From: Microbacterium invictum
GTDB taxonomy: Bacteria; Actinomycetota; Actinomycetes; Actinomycetales; Microbacteriaceae
Direction of reading: 5' to 3'
Length of the DNA stretch: 64,000 nucleotides
NCBI RefSeq assembly: GCF_014197265.1
Contig: NZ_JACIFH010000001.1
Coordinates: forward strand, 930,001 to 994,000
The notes below the pieces were generated by a model that was given only the letters and a program-made list of their open reading frames with translations, had not been told where the DNA came from and made no database searches. The translations under genes were made by a program, and so were the position numbers. This document shows, in pieces, positions 31,096 to 43,852 of the stretch. Positions within the stretch are counted from its first letter, which is position 1. Each line of letters opens with the position of its first letter.

Positions 31096-32268
31096 TCAGT
31101 CCGACAGGGGCAGGGAGGCGGTGACGACCCAGCCTTCGGCCGCTCGCTCGGCTGTGAAGGTGCCGCCGAAGAGCCGGAAGCGCTCCTGCAGGCGGACGAT
31201 ACCGTATCCGGACGCAGGAAGTCCCGCGGTCTGCGCCGGCGGTGAGTCATCGGCGAACTCGAGATGCGCCCAGCCACGCTCGACTGTCAGGGCGATGCGC
31301 ACGTGACGTGCGCCGGTGGCGTGCTTGAGGACGTTGGTGGAGCTCTCCCGGATCACGCGGATCAGCGCCAGCAGGGACGTGTTCGGCAACCGGAGCCGGT
31401 CGGGGAGAGAGACAGCGGTGTGAATGCCCGCAGCATCGAGCTCCTTGACCACAGCGCCGATCGTCGACTCGAGAGATTCGGGGGCCGGGACGCGCTCGGG
31501 CGACGGACTCTCTTCCCCCCGGACCATGCCCAGCACCCTGCGGATGTCGGTCAGTGCCTGCACCGCCGCTTCGCGGATCGCCGTCTGGGACTGCAGACGC
31601 GTGCGCGTGTCGTCGGTGCGCTCGAGGACCGCCGCGTGCAGTGCGACGATGGTGATCTCGTGGGCGACGATGTCGTGCAGTTCGTCGGCGATGAGCTCGC
31701 GCTCATGCCGAAGCTGTTCGGCGATCTCCCGCTCGTTCTCCTCGATCCGAGCAGACAGTCTCCGCCATCGGCTGTGCTGCTGACGGATCGTGACGCCGAT
31801 CAGCAGACTGACCGCACCCAGAACGCCGACGATCACCGCACCGGCCGGTTCCAGCACTCCTGCCGGCTGCACGACCTCGATGATGACCCAGGTGAGCGTG
31901 ACGGCGGCATAGACCGCCGTGAGGGCCGCACTGCAGGTAGCCGCCACGACGCCGAGCAAGAGCGCTGCGCCGATGACGTAATCACCCGCGACACCCGACA
32001 CGGCAGCGATGCACGCAATGCCCATCAGCGCGACGGTGGCCACGGGTGGCCGCCACGCGAAGAGTGCGGTGACGATGATGATCCCCGTGCCCACGATCGC
32101 GCGAAGCAGAGGGGTCTCCGAAGTGCTCGTGGCACGCAACAGCGAATCGACGATGAGCACGACGGCCACGAGGCCCAGCAGCACTCGGCGGGTGCCGACA
32201 CGGAGTGGATGATGAGCCCAGAAGGGTGCGCGGAACGGATCGAGCAGCGTAGCGCGTGGGGGTGTCAC
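31096..32268 (-). CDS. Sensor histidine kinase, HisKA_3 (NarL/LiaS/DesK) type
   Basis: 390 residues. The N-terminal half is membrane-embedded with about five or six hydrophobic spans (for example VLLGLVAVVLIVDSLL and YVIGAALLLGVVAATCSA) and little extracellular sequence, so it probably senses a membrane-borne signal. The dimerisation helix carries the phospho-acceptor in ELIADELHDIVAHEI near residue 200. The ATPase domain has an N-box-like RESSTNVLKHA and a G-box-like GYGIVRLQERFRLFGG. The GTG at 32268 is chosen because CATAAT (32275-32280) lies exactly 6 nt upstream, predicting a leaderless message. Its partner is the divergent LuxR-type regulator. A 15-codon peptide gene lies just upstream on the same strand. 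Confidence 0.88.
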   Translation of the reverse strand: MTPPRATLLDPFRAPFWAHHPLRVGTRRVLLGLVAVVLIVDSLLRATSTSETPLLRAIVGTGIIIVTALFAWRPPVATVALMGIACIAAVSGVAGDYVIGAALLLGVVAATCSAALTAVYAAVTLTWVIIEVVQPAGVLEPAGAVIVGVLGAVSLLIGVTIRQQHSRWRRLSARIEENEREIAEQLRHERELIADELHDIVAHEITIVALHAAVLERTDDTRTRLQSQTAIREAAVQALTDIRRVLGMVRGEESPSPERVPAPESLESTIGAVVKELDAAGIHTAVSLPDRLRLPNTSLLALIRVIRESSTNVLKHATGARHVRIALTVERGWAHLEFADDSPPAQTAGLPASGYGIVRLQERFRLFGGTFTAERAAEGWVVTASLPLSD

Positions 32269-32293
32269 CACCTGATTATGTCGCGCCCGCGCC

Positions 32294-32341
32294 TCAGCGG
32301 AAAATGCCGATCATCTTGCCAAAAACGTAGAAGATACTCAT
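32294..32341 (-). CDS. 15-residue hydrophobic peptide gene
   Basis: Encodes MSIFYVFGKMIGIFR, a hydrophobic, cationic, cysteine-free peptide able to form a short amphipathic or membrane-inserted helix. The ATG follows a perfect AGGAGGTG ribosome site at 6-nt spacing, far stronger than at most genes here. The site lies in the loop of a 7-bp stem (TCGATTC 32342-32348 with GAATCGA 32366-32372). The surroundings are unusually AT-rich for this window. The stop is 25 nt before the kinase start on the same strand, so it could be a signal, a leader or a membrane peptide tied to the two-component system. I do not recognise a family. The gap 32342-32482 otherwise holds only regulatory sequence. Confidence 0.5.
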   Translation of the reverse strand: MSIFYVFGKMIGIFR

Positions 32342-32409
32342 TCGATTCACCTCCTGCAACCTCTCGAATCGATTCTTCAAACTGATGTCGTTCGCGACGA
32401 CCGACGGAT

Positions 32410-32434
32410 GGCTAGAACGATTGCGACTTTCGTC
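32410..32434 (+). repeat. 25-bp direct repeat, copy 2 (upstream of the response regulator)
   Basis: Begins GGCTAGAACGA and ends TTGCGACTTTCGTC; 22/25 identity to 31059-31083. Here the end is part of a perfect inverted repeat CGAC-TTTC-GTCG, and the copy lies about 50-75 bp upstream of the predicted regulator start, where a response-regulator binding site would be expected. Confidence 0.8.
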
Positions 32435-32470
32435 GGAACTGCGTGGCCGACGCAGACGCGCAGGCGTTCG

Positions 32471-32476
32471 TATGAT
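32471..32476 (+). promoter_or_regulatory. -10 box of leaderless response-regulator promoter
   Basis: TATGAT is followed by 6 nt and then the GTG at 32483, so the predicted transcription start coincides with the start codon. No ribosome site is present, which supports this start over the in-frame ATG at 32408. Confidence 0.6.
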
Positions 32477-32482
32477 GGGTCT

Positions 32483-33145
32483 GTGACGGAAGCGATTCGC
32501 GTGATTGTCGTCGACGACGAGTCGCTGGTCCGGGCGGCACTGCGGGTGTTCTTCGAGTCCGCGGAGGGGTTCGACGTCGTCGGTGAAGCCCAGAACGGCG
32601 CCGAGGCCATCTCGCTGGCTCGCGCGGTCCGGCCGGATGTCGTGCTCATGGACGTGCAGATGCCGACGATGGACGGCATCGAAGCCACGCGCCGGCTGAC
32701 GCGGGAGTTCCCCGGGATCAAGATCGTCGCGCTCACCACGTTCTCGACCGAACGGGTGATCGTTCCCATGCTCAGCGCGGGGGCTTCGGGCTTCCTCGTC
32801 AAAGACACCTCACCCGACCGGATCCTCGATGCCGCACGCCTCGCCCACGACGGTGGGTACGTGCTGTCGCCACGCGTCGCACAGGCGCTCGTGACCTCCA
32901 TTCAGGACCACGAGCTTCCCGCACCGCGTGAACTGGGTCGGGATGAGGGCCTCACCGAGCGTGAGATGGAGGTGGTCGTGCTGCTCGCCCAGGGGATGTC
33001 GAATGCGGAGATCGCTTCGGCGATGTTCGTCTCGGAGGCGACGGTCAAGTCGCATCTCGGGCGGATCACGACCAAGTGGGGCGTGCGAGACCGCATCCAG
33101 GTGCTGATCCGCGCCGCGCAGCTGCACCTCGTGACGATCGCGTAG
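32483..33145 (+). CDS. Response regulator, NarL/LuxR family
   Basis: 220 residues. The receiver domain has the acidic pair in RVIVVDDESLVRAAL, phospho-acceptor aspartate in VVLMDVQMPTMDG (near residue 55), switch Thr in VALTTFST and Lys in FLVKDTSPD. The C-terminal HTH is of LuxR type: LTEREMEVVVLLAQGMSNAE then FVSEATVKSHLGRI. It is divergent from the HisKA_3 kinase, its probable partner. Targets are unknown; the 25-bp repeats at 31059 and 32410 are candidate binding sites. Confidence 0.93.
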   Translation: MTEAIRVIVVDDESLVRAALRVFFESAEGFDVVGEAQNGAEAISLARAVRPDVVLMDVQMPTMDGIEATRRLTREFPGIKIVALTTFSTERVIVPMLSAGASGFLVKDTSPDRILDAARLAHDGGYVLSPRVAQALVTSIQDHELPAPRELGRDEGLTEREMEVVVLLAQGMSNAEIASAMFVSEATVKSHLGRITTKWGVRDRIQVLIRAAQLHLVTIA

Positions 33146-33196
33146 GACACCCCCCGGCACCGCCCCGGCACCGCTGATCAGCCCGGGGCCCGCTCC

Positions 33197-35647
<2,451 letters not shown>

Positions 35648-35711
35648 GGATCTGCGGGGTCCTCCGGGTGATGGGAAAGGGCCGTCTGCGCCGTGTGCGA
35701 GACTGGCCCCG

Positions 35712-36851
35712 ATGCCTCTCAGCCTACCCGCGGACCCGCCCTCGGCCCGGAGCCTCACCGGTGTTCTGCCGCAGATCCTCGCCGCGATCGACGGCCACGG
35801 CGACTGGTTCCCGACCGTGCGTTCGGCGATCGTCGTGATGGTCGACGGCCTGGGTCGGGGCAACCTCACCGCACGGTCGGGCCATGCCCGGTTCCTGAAC
35901 TCGCGGATGGGGAAGAGGGATGCCGCGCGCTCGGTCTTCCCCGCCACGACCGCGACCGCGCTGGCGAGCCTGTTCACCGGAGTCGCTGCGGGAAGCCACG
36001 GGATCGTGGGCTACCGCGCGCGCGTTCCCGGCACCGACAGCGCACCCAACCAGCTCAAGGGCTGGGAGACCGACGGGCTCGACCCCATGACATGGCAGCG
36101 CGCGCAGCCGCTGTTCGAACGCGAGGCCGCGCGGGGACGACCGTGCATCGTCGTGTCGAAGGCGCGCTACACGTCCACGGGGTTCACCCGGGCGTTGCAG
36201 CGGGGAGCGACCTTCCTCCCGGGTGACAGCATCGCCGACCGGGTGCAGCGCGCGACGGAGGCAGCGACACGCCACGACGGCGCGATCGTCTATCTCTACG
36301 TCCCCGAGCTCGACACGATCGGGCATGCGGCCGGGTGGGAGAGTGCCGCGTGGACTGCCGGCCTCGAGCAGGTCGACGATGCCGTCCGCCGGCTCGAGGC
36401 GGCGGTGCCGGACGATGTCGGCGTCGTCGTGACCGCCGATCACGGCATGGTCGACGTGCCGGCGCACCGTCATGTCCTGCTCTCGGAGGGTGACGAGCTG
36501 GTCGACGGGATCCGCATCGTGGCGGGCGAGCCTCGCATGCTGCACCTGTACGCCGAGGACGGCGCGGCCGGTGCTGCCCTGGCGCGGTGGCAGGAGGCCG
36601 AGTCAGGCCGCTCGTGGGTGCTGTCGCGCGAGGAGGCGATCGCCGCCGGGCTGTTCGGCTCCGCTGTTTCGCCGGACGTGGCACCGCGCATCGGCGACAT
36701 CCTCGTCGCAGCGCGGTCGGGCATCGCGTACTACGACGATCGTCTCAGTGACAAGAAGGCACAGAAGATGATCGGGCAGCACGGGTCGCTGACCGATCAG
36801 GAGCGGATCGTCCCGCTCATCCGGCTGGGCGCATTCGCCACCACGCACTGA
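35712..36851 (+). CDS. Alkaline phosphatase superfamily protein (nucleotide pyrophosphatase/phosphodiesterase type)
   Basis: 379 residues. The fold shows the metal-binding [14 protein letters not shown], the nucleophile region [20 protein letters not shown] and the C-terminal [17 protein letters not shown], as in type I phosphodiesterase/nucleotide pyrophosphatases. No signal peptide is visible, so it is probably cytoplasmic; the substrate is unknown. The ATG at 35712 ([11 protein letters not shown]) is preferred; GAGACT-N7-ATG may be a weak leaderless promoter. It is divergent from parC across 64 nt and convergent with sepH. Confidence 0.85.
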   Translation: MPLSLPADPPSARSLTGVLPQILAAIDGHGDWFPTVRSAIVVMVDGLGRGNLTARSGHARFLNSRMGKRDAARSVFPATTATALASLFTGVAAGSHGIVGYRARVPGTDSAPNQLKGWETDGLDPMTWQRAQPLFEREAARGRPCIVVSKARYTSTGFTRALQRGATFLPGDSIADRVQRATEAATRHDGAIVYLYVPELDTIGHAAGWESAAWTAGLEQVDDAVRRLEAAVPDDVGVVVTADHGMVDVPAHRHVLLSEGDELVDGIRIVAGEPRMLHLYAEDGAAGAALARWQEAESGRSWVLSREEAIAAGLFGSAVSPDVAPRIGDILVAARSGIAYYDDRLSDKKAQKMIGQHGSLTDQERIVPLIRLGAFATTH

Positions 36852-36912
36852 GAGCGGCCGGGGTCGAGGGTCGCCGAACGATGGATGCCGGGGGATCGGC
36901 CCCCGTCGCGGT

Positions 36913-37950
36913 TCAGCCGTCTTCGGTGCGCGCGCCGAAGACGATTTCATCCCACGATGGCATCGAGGTCCGGCCCTTGCGCCGCCCGGCATCCGACGTC
37001 GGGGAATCGTCGTCGCGCGGGTCCGCTGCAGGATGGGACTCGGGCTCGGGCACGAGGTCGTCGTAGCCCGGCTCGAGCGCATCGAACAGGGCGACCGGAG
37101 CCTGGGCGTCGGGATCGGCGTGCTCATCGGCGGGCATCGGCTCACGCTGCCCGCGGCGACGCCGCAGAGCCTCGAGCAGGTCTGCCGTCTCGGCCGAGGT
37201 CACGCCCTGCTCGGGCGCCCGCTTCATCGCCGCTTCCTGCACGGCGACCGAGCTGGACGGACGCGTGTCGGGGGACTCGAGGTCGGCCTCGGGCTCGGGG
37301 ACACGGCGTGGTCCGAACGCGGCGCTGTCGAAGCGGGACGTGTCCTTCACACCCGAGGTGTCAAGAGCGCGCAGGCGCGGGATGAGCCCCTCGGGCAAAG
37401 AGCCCTGGCGCGACAGCTGCACGGCGTCGGCATTGTGCGGCGAGAGGGTCGAACGGCGCGGGTCGAAGCCCCAGCGCGCGTCGTGGTCGACCTCGTTCGC
37501 CGTGAACTCGAGCTTCACGATCCAGCCGGACTCTTCTCGCCAGCTGCTCCAGCGTTCGCCGGTCGCACCCGCCTCGCCGAGCTTCGCACGCACGGCGTTG
37601 CCGAACGTCGGCTGAGCGTCGGGGTCGAGTTCGCCGCCCATCAGCACGGGCACGGCCAGGGCCTGCCCCACGATGTGCTCACGCTCTGCCAGCACCGGAC
37701 CCTCGAAGCGGGCCACGTCGTCGACGCGGACGCCCAGCAGCTCGGCCACCTCTTCGGTGGTCATGCCGGCGCGGATGTGCGACTGGATCTCGCGGGGGTT
37801 GGGGCGCGCCGAACGCGGCTCGGCGTCACGCTGCAGACGACGCAGTTGCGTGCGCAGCGCTTCGTCGGCCGGCAGCGTATACCTGTCCCCGGACTCCGTG
37901 GCGAGGACGAGGACGCCCTCTTCGGTTCCGATGACTTTGAGCTGTTCCAT
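36913..37950 (-). CDS. sepH: Septation protein SepH (DUF3071 family)
   Basis: 345 residues. The conserved N-terminal domain begins MEQLKVIGTEEGVLVLATES, with the helix-turn-helix-like MTTEEVAELLGVRVDDVARF near residue 70 and FGFDP-type context WGFDPRRSTLSPHNADAV. The C-terminal third is low-complexity and acidic. SepH binds FtsZ and promotes septum assembly in Streptomyces and mycobacteria. The ATG at 37950 is chosen because GGGAGGG lies 8 nt upstream; the GTG three codons earlier overlaps that site. Confidence 0.92.
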   Translation of the reverse strand: MEQLKVIGTEEGVLVLATESGDRYTLPADEALRTQLRRLQRDAEPRSARPNPREIQSHIRAGMTTEEVAELLGVRVDDVARFEGPVLAEREHIVGQALAVPVLMGGELDPDAQPTFGNAVRAKLGEAGATGERWSSWREESGWIVKLEFTANEVDHDARWGFDPRRSTLSPHNADAVQLSRQGSLPEGLIPRLRALDTSGVKDTSRFDSAAFGPRRVPEPEADLESPDTRPSSSVAVQEAAMKRAPEQGVTSAETADLLEALRRRRGQREPMPADEHADPDAQAPVALFDALEPGYDDLVPEPESHPAADPRDDDSPTSDAGRRKGRTSMPSWDEIVFGARTEDG

Positions 37951-38167
37951 GCGAAACACCCTCCCGATCCTGCGTGTGCGCCCATGCTGTCACAGCACTT
38001 CCCGCCGAAAGGGAATATCGTGGGCGCGCCGCGAGTTTCACGGCATGCAGCGCCCGAAGCTGCGATGGACGCCTCCGGCATTTGCGAAAAGCAGGCCGGT
38101 CGTGCAAACTATCGCCGCCCCATCGGGTCCCACACGCAGCCCCTTCTGGAAGTAGAGACGTTCGAGC

Positions 38168-38458
38168 ATGGCCACGGATTACGACGCCCCCCGCAAGACC
38201 GAGGACGACAGCGAGTCGATCGAGGCTCTCAAGGAGCGGGTCCCCGACAAGCTGTCCGGCTCCGTCGACTCCGAGGACGCCGACAACCCCTCGGGCTTCG
38301 AGCTGCCGGGCGCGGACCTGTCGGATCTCGAGCTCGACGTCGTCGTGCTGCCCCCGCAAGAGGACGAGTTCACGTGCATGGAGTGCTTCCTCGTGAAGCA
38401 CCGCACCCAGATCGACCACGAGGTCGCGGGCGGCTACATCTGCACCGAGTGCTCCTGA
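38168..38458 (+). CDS. DUF4193 family zinc-ribbon-like protein
   Basis: 96 residues. The conserved C-terminal half reads LSDLELDVVVLPPQEDEFTC, then CMECFLVKHRTQID and YICTECS, giving two CxxC pairs that should bind zinc. It is conserved beside dut and DUF3093 in actinobacteria. Function unknown. A -10 candidate AACTAT near 38115 with TTGCGA about 19 bp upstream could drive it. The 217-nt gap to sepH (37951-38167) otherwise shows nothing recognisable. Confidence 0.88.
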   Translation: MATDYDAPRKTEDDSESIEALKERVPDKLSGSVDSEDADNPSGFELPGADLSDLELDVVVLPPQEDEFTCMECFLVKHRTQIDHEVAGGYICTECS

Positions 38459-38465
38459 GCGCAGG

Positions 38466-38945
38466 TCAGCGCGCGCGCTGAGCCCGCGCGATCAGCGCGA
38501 CGACCCGGTCGGGTGTCCGCGAGGAGAAGACCCACTCCGTGACCGGGTCATCGGAGTCGGACACCGCGACGCGCACGACGCCGTCGATACCGCCGCGCAG
38601 CAGGTGCCATGCCGACCGTGACAGGCCCGGTCCCCGCGCCTCGCGCGCCGCATCACCGGTGAGGGCGACGGCATCGCCGAGGTCGGCGACGTCGATGCGG
38701 GCGCGACCGACCCGCAGCGTTCCGCCCGAGAGGGAGACGACCGGCGAGGCGGCGATCAGCCCGAAGACGATCAGCGCACCCGCTGTGATGCCGGCGGCCA
38801 GTGCGATCGCGGCATCCACCGGAACGAAGACGAGTGCGACCATCGGGGCGGCGACGGCCGCGCTGACGATGAGCCACAGCGACGGGCTGAGGCGTTCACG
38901 GTAGCCGGATACCGTGGAGCGAGTGCCGGCAGCGTAGTTGTGCAT
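38466..38945 (-). CDS. DUF3093 family membrane protein
   Basis: 159 residues. Two adjacent hydrophobic spans (LWLIVSAAVAAPMVALVFVP and AAIALAAGITAGALIVFGLI) precede a soluble domain with GGTLRVGRARIDVADLGDAV and DPVTEWVFSSRTPDRVVALI. This is the DUF3093 family, always near dut in actinobacteria. Function unknown. The ATG at 38945 lies only 12 nt from the divergent dut start, and the -10 box of dut falls between them. Confidence 0.85.
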   Translation of the reverse strand: MHNYAAGTRSTVSGYRERLSPSLWLIVSAAVAAPMVALVFVPVDAAIALAAGITAGALIVFGLIAASPVVSLSGGTLRVGRARIDVADLGDAVALTGDAAREARGPGLSRSAWHLLRGGIDGVVRVAVSDSDDPVTEWVFSSRTPDRVVALIARAQRAR

Positions 38946-38951
38946 TAGCCT
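38946..38951 (+). promoter_or_regulatory. -10 box of leaderless dut promoter
   Basis: TAGCCT followed by 6 nt and the GTG at 38958. It occupies half of the 12-nt gap to the divergent DUF3093 start, so dut transcription must begin at or beside its start codon and its promoter extends into the DUF3093 coding region. Confidence 0.6.
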
Positions 38952-38957
38952 CGTGGG

Positions 38958-39407
38958 GTGATTCAAACCGTGGACGTTCCCATTATCGCGGAGCACGTGC
39001 CCGTCTACGCCCACCCCGGTGATGCCGGCGCCGATCTGGTCGCCGCCGAGGCGGCCCGCCTCGAACCCGGTCAGCGCGCCCTCATCGGCACCGGCGTACG
39101 GATCGCCCTGCCCGACGGCCACGTCGCCTTCGTCGTGCCCCGCAGCGGCCTCGCCACCAAGCACGGCATCACGATCGTGAACAGTCCCGGCACTGTGGAC
39201 GCCGGCTATCGCGGCGAGATCAAGGTGACGCTGCTGAACACCGACTCCGAGGCCGCATTCGACATCGCCCCCGGCGACCGGATCGCGCAGCTGATCGTCA
39301 TGCCGGTGCCCCGTGCGAACTTCATCCCCGTCGAGGAGCTGCCCGGCTCCGTCCGCGGCGAAGGCGGCTTCGGCTCCACCGGCTACCAGGCAGGAGGTGC
39401 CTCATGA
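38958..39407 (+). CDS. dut: Deoxyuridine 5'-triphosphate nucleotidohydrolase (dUTPase)
   Basis: 149-residue trimeric dUTPase that hydrolyses dUTP to dUMP, keeping uracil out of DNA. The five family motifs are visible: AHPGDAGADLVAAEA (motif 1), VPRSGLATKHGI (motif 2), NSPGTVDAGYRGEIKV (motif 3), PGDRIAQLIVMPV (motif 4) and the P-loop-like GEGGFGSTG (motif 5). The GTG start is set by the TAGCCT-N6 promoter. The stop overlaps the next ATG by 4 nt (ATGA), starting a three-gene operon. Confidence 0.97.
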   Translation: MIQTVDVPIIAEHVPVYAHPGDAGADLVAAEAARLEPGQRALIGTGVRIALPDGHVAFVVPRSGLATKHGITIVNSPGTVDAGYRGEIKVTLLNTDSEAAFDIAPGDRIAQLIVMPVPRANFIPVEELPGSVRGEGGFGSTGYQAGGAS

Positions 39408-39991
39408 GCGAGGACACCACGAACAAGACCGCTCCTGCGGATCGCGCGACATCCGGCCCCTTCGACGAGTCCGAGGCGAACCCGGTCCGGCCCTACATCG
39501 ACCTGGGCGGCATCAAGATCCTGCCTCGTGAGGGGCTCAACCTGCGACTCGAGGTCGAGGAGCAGACCAAGCGCATCGTCGCCGTGGGTCTCGATTACGC
39601 CGGTTCGACCCTCCAAGTCCAGCCCTTCGCCGCGCCCCGCTCGACGGGTCTGTGGGAGGAGACACGCGAGCAGATCCGCGCGCAGGTCCGCCAGCAGGGC
39701 GGCCGTGTCGAGGAGCGGGAGGGCCCGCTCGGGCCCGAGCTTCTCGCCGAGGTGCCCGTCACCGCAGGTGCCGACAGCACGGCCGGCAAGCGACTGGCCC
39801 GATTCGTCGGCGTCGACGGGCCACGCTGGTTCCTCCGCGGTGTGATCGGCGGCGCGGCCACCAGCGACGTGGCCGCCGCGGATCAGATCGAAGACCTCTT
39901 CCGCTCGATCGTCGTCGTGCGCGGCGGCACCCCGATGCCCCCGCGCGACCTGATCCCGCTGAAGATGCCCGCTTCCCCCGGATCGGCATGA
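39404..39991 (+). CDS. DUF3710 domain-containing protein
   Basis: 195 residues without membrane segments. Conserved features include NPVRPYIDLGGIKILPREGL, RIVAVGLDYAGSTLQVQPFA and GVDGPRWFLRGVIGGAA. Member of DUF3710, co-transcribed with dut (4-nt overlap) and with the DUF3159 gene downstream (ATGA overlap). Function unknown; the conserved linkage suggests a role near nucleotide or envelope metabolism, but nothing in the sequence proves it. Confidence 0.88.
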   Translation: MSEDTTNKTAPADRATSGPFDESEANPVRPYIDLGGIKILPREGLNLRLEVEEQTKRIVAVGLDYAGSTLQVQPFAAPRSTGLWEETREQIRAQVRQQGGRVEEREGPLGPELLAEVPVTAGADSTAGKRLARFVGVDGPRWFLRGVIGGAATSDVAAADQIEDLFRSIVVVRGGTPMPPRDLIPLKMPASPGSA

Positions 39992-40776
39992 CGGGCGAAC
40001 CCGACCGACCCCCGGCATCCGACCCCTCCTCCGCCGGCTCACCGGCCGCGGGGGAGACCGACGCACCCGCGACCGCCGAGCCGTCGCCGGCCGCGTCCGA
40101 GCTGATCAGCCAGGCGCTCGGCCAGGCGGCCCTCAAGGCTGGGCTCGATCCCCGCACCGAAGCGTCGACGGGTCACGTCGTGTGGCGGGCCATGGGCGGC
40201 TGGCGCGGCGTGTTCGAATCGGTGCTGCCCAGCCTGACGTTCCTGGTGCTGTTCACCGCCACCTCCGATCTCGTGCTCTCGCTGCTCATCTCGGTGGGAG
40301 CCGCGGCGGTGTTCACGATCGTCCGCCTGATCCAGCGTTCCACGCTCGCCGCCGCGCTGGGCGGGCTCATCGCCACCGGTGCGGCCGCAGCCCTCGCGCT
40401 GTGGACCGGTCGCGGCGAGGACAACTTCGTCCCCGGCCTCATCACGAACGCGCTCTACGGCACGGCCTTCCTGGTCTCCGCGCTCATCGGGTGGTCGATC
40501 ATCGGGCTGATCGCCGGCTTCCTCATGAATGAGGGCACGGCGTGGCGCGCCGATCGCCGCAAACGCCGGGTGTTCTTCTGGCTCGCGGTCGCCTGGGCGG
40601 GGCTGTTCTACCTGCGCCTCGCCGTGCAGCTGCCGTTCTACTTCGCCGGGGATGTCACCACCCTCGCGACGCTCAAGCTGGCGATGGGGCTGCCGCTGTT
40701 CGCCCCGCTCGTCGCGGTCACCTGGCTCGCCGCCCGCGCGCTCTACCAGAAGCCCGCGACGACGCCCGCTGCGTGA
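39988..40776 (+). CDS. DUF3159 domain-containing membrane protein
   Basis: 262 residues. After an acidic, Pro/Ala-rich head comes the family signature VWRAMGGWRGVFESVLPSLT and about six membrane helices (for example LVLSLLISVGAAAVFTIV, FLVSALIGWSIIGLIAGFLM, FFWLAVAWAGLFYLRLAVQL). DUF3159, third gene of the dut operon. Function unknown. The start overlaps the DUF3710 stop (ATGA). The stop codon is followed after 3 nt by the 24-bp palindrome upstream of acnA. Confidence 0.88.
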   Translation: MTGEPDRPPASDPSSAGSPAAGETDAPATAEPSPAASELISQALGQAALKAGLDPRTEASTGHVVWRAMGGWRGVFESVLPSLTFLVLFTATSDLVLSLLISVGAAAVFTIVRLIQRSTLAAALGGLIATGAAAALALWTGRGEDNFVPGLITNALYGTAFLVSALIGWSIIGLIAGFLMNEGTAWRADRRKRRVFFWLAVAWAGLFYLRLAVQLPFYFAGDVTTLATLKLAMGLPLFAPLVAVTWLAARALYQKPATTPAA

Positions 40777-40779
40777 TAG

Positions 40780-40803
40780 ATTTATCTTGATATCAAGATA
40801 AAT
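40780..40803. promoter_or_regulatory. 24-bp perfect palindrome, MarR-type operator candidate
   Basis: A perfect inverted repeat centred between 40791 and 40792, with core TATCTTGATATCAAGATA flanked by ATT/AAT. It is strikingly AT-rich in 70% GC surroundings. The ATCTnGAnnTCnAGAT pattern resembles operators of MhqR-like MarR regulators. It sits 107 nt before the acnA start, in the only promoter region for that gene. No regulator gene is adjacent. Confidence 0.7.
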
Positions 40804-40817
40804 TCTGTCCCCGCCGA

Positions 40818-40833
40818 GTAAGGCTTGCCTCAC
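40818..40833. promoter_or_regulatory. DtxR/IdeR-like box upstream of acnA
   Basis: GTAAGGCTTGCCTCAC keeps the AGGC-N2-GCCT core of iron-responsive DtxR/IdeR sites, matching about 11 of 14 core positions of the TWAGGTWAGSCTWA consensus as I remember it. Iron control of the Fe-S enzyme aconitase would make sense. The match is imperfect. Confidence 0.35.
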
Positions 40834-40909
40834 TGGTACTGGGCGCTCCAGGCGGGGAAGATGGACGGGCAGGCCGTTGCGCCTGCGCCGCCGACGAAGG
40901 AGAGCAGAC

Positions 40910-43744
<2,835 letters not shown>

Positions 43745-43759
43745 GCGACGCGTGTCGAG

Positions 43760-43787
43760 GGGCCCGGGACCGCGCGGTTCCGGGCCC
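43760..43787 (+). terminator. Terminator after acnA
   Basis: A 12-bp stem (GGGCCCGGGACC with GGTTCCGGGCCC, one G-U pair) closes a GCGC loop 15 nt after the acnA stop; TTCGCC follows instead of a U-tract. Confidence 0.75.
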
Positions 43788-43852
43788 TTCGCCGTCGGTC
43801 GCGGCGAGCGTCGCGACAGGCCTCTTCCAGCCCCACCCCGTAGACTTCAGGG

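Noticed and set aside
32408..32482. 25-codon N-terminal extension of the response regulator from an ATG at 32408
   Set aside because: The extension contains the -10 box TATGAT and lies outside the receiver domain; the GTG at 32483 fits a leaderless start.
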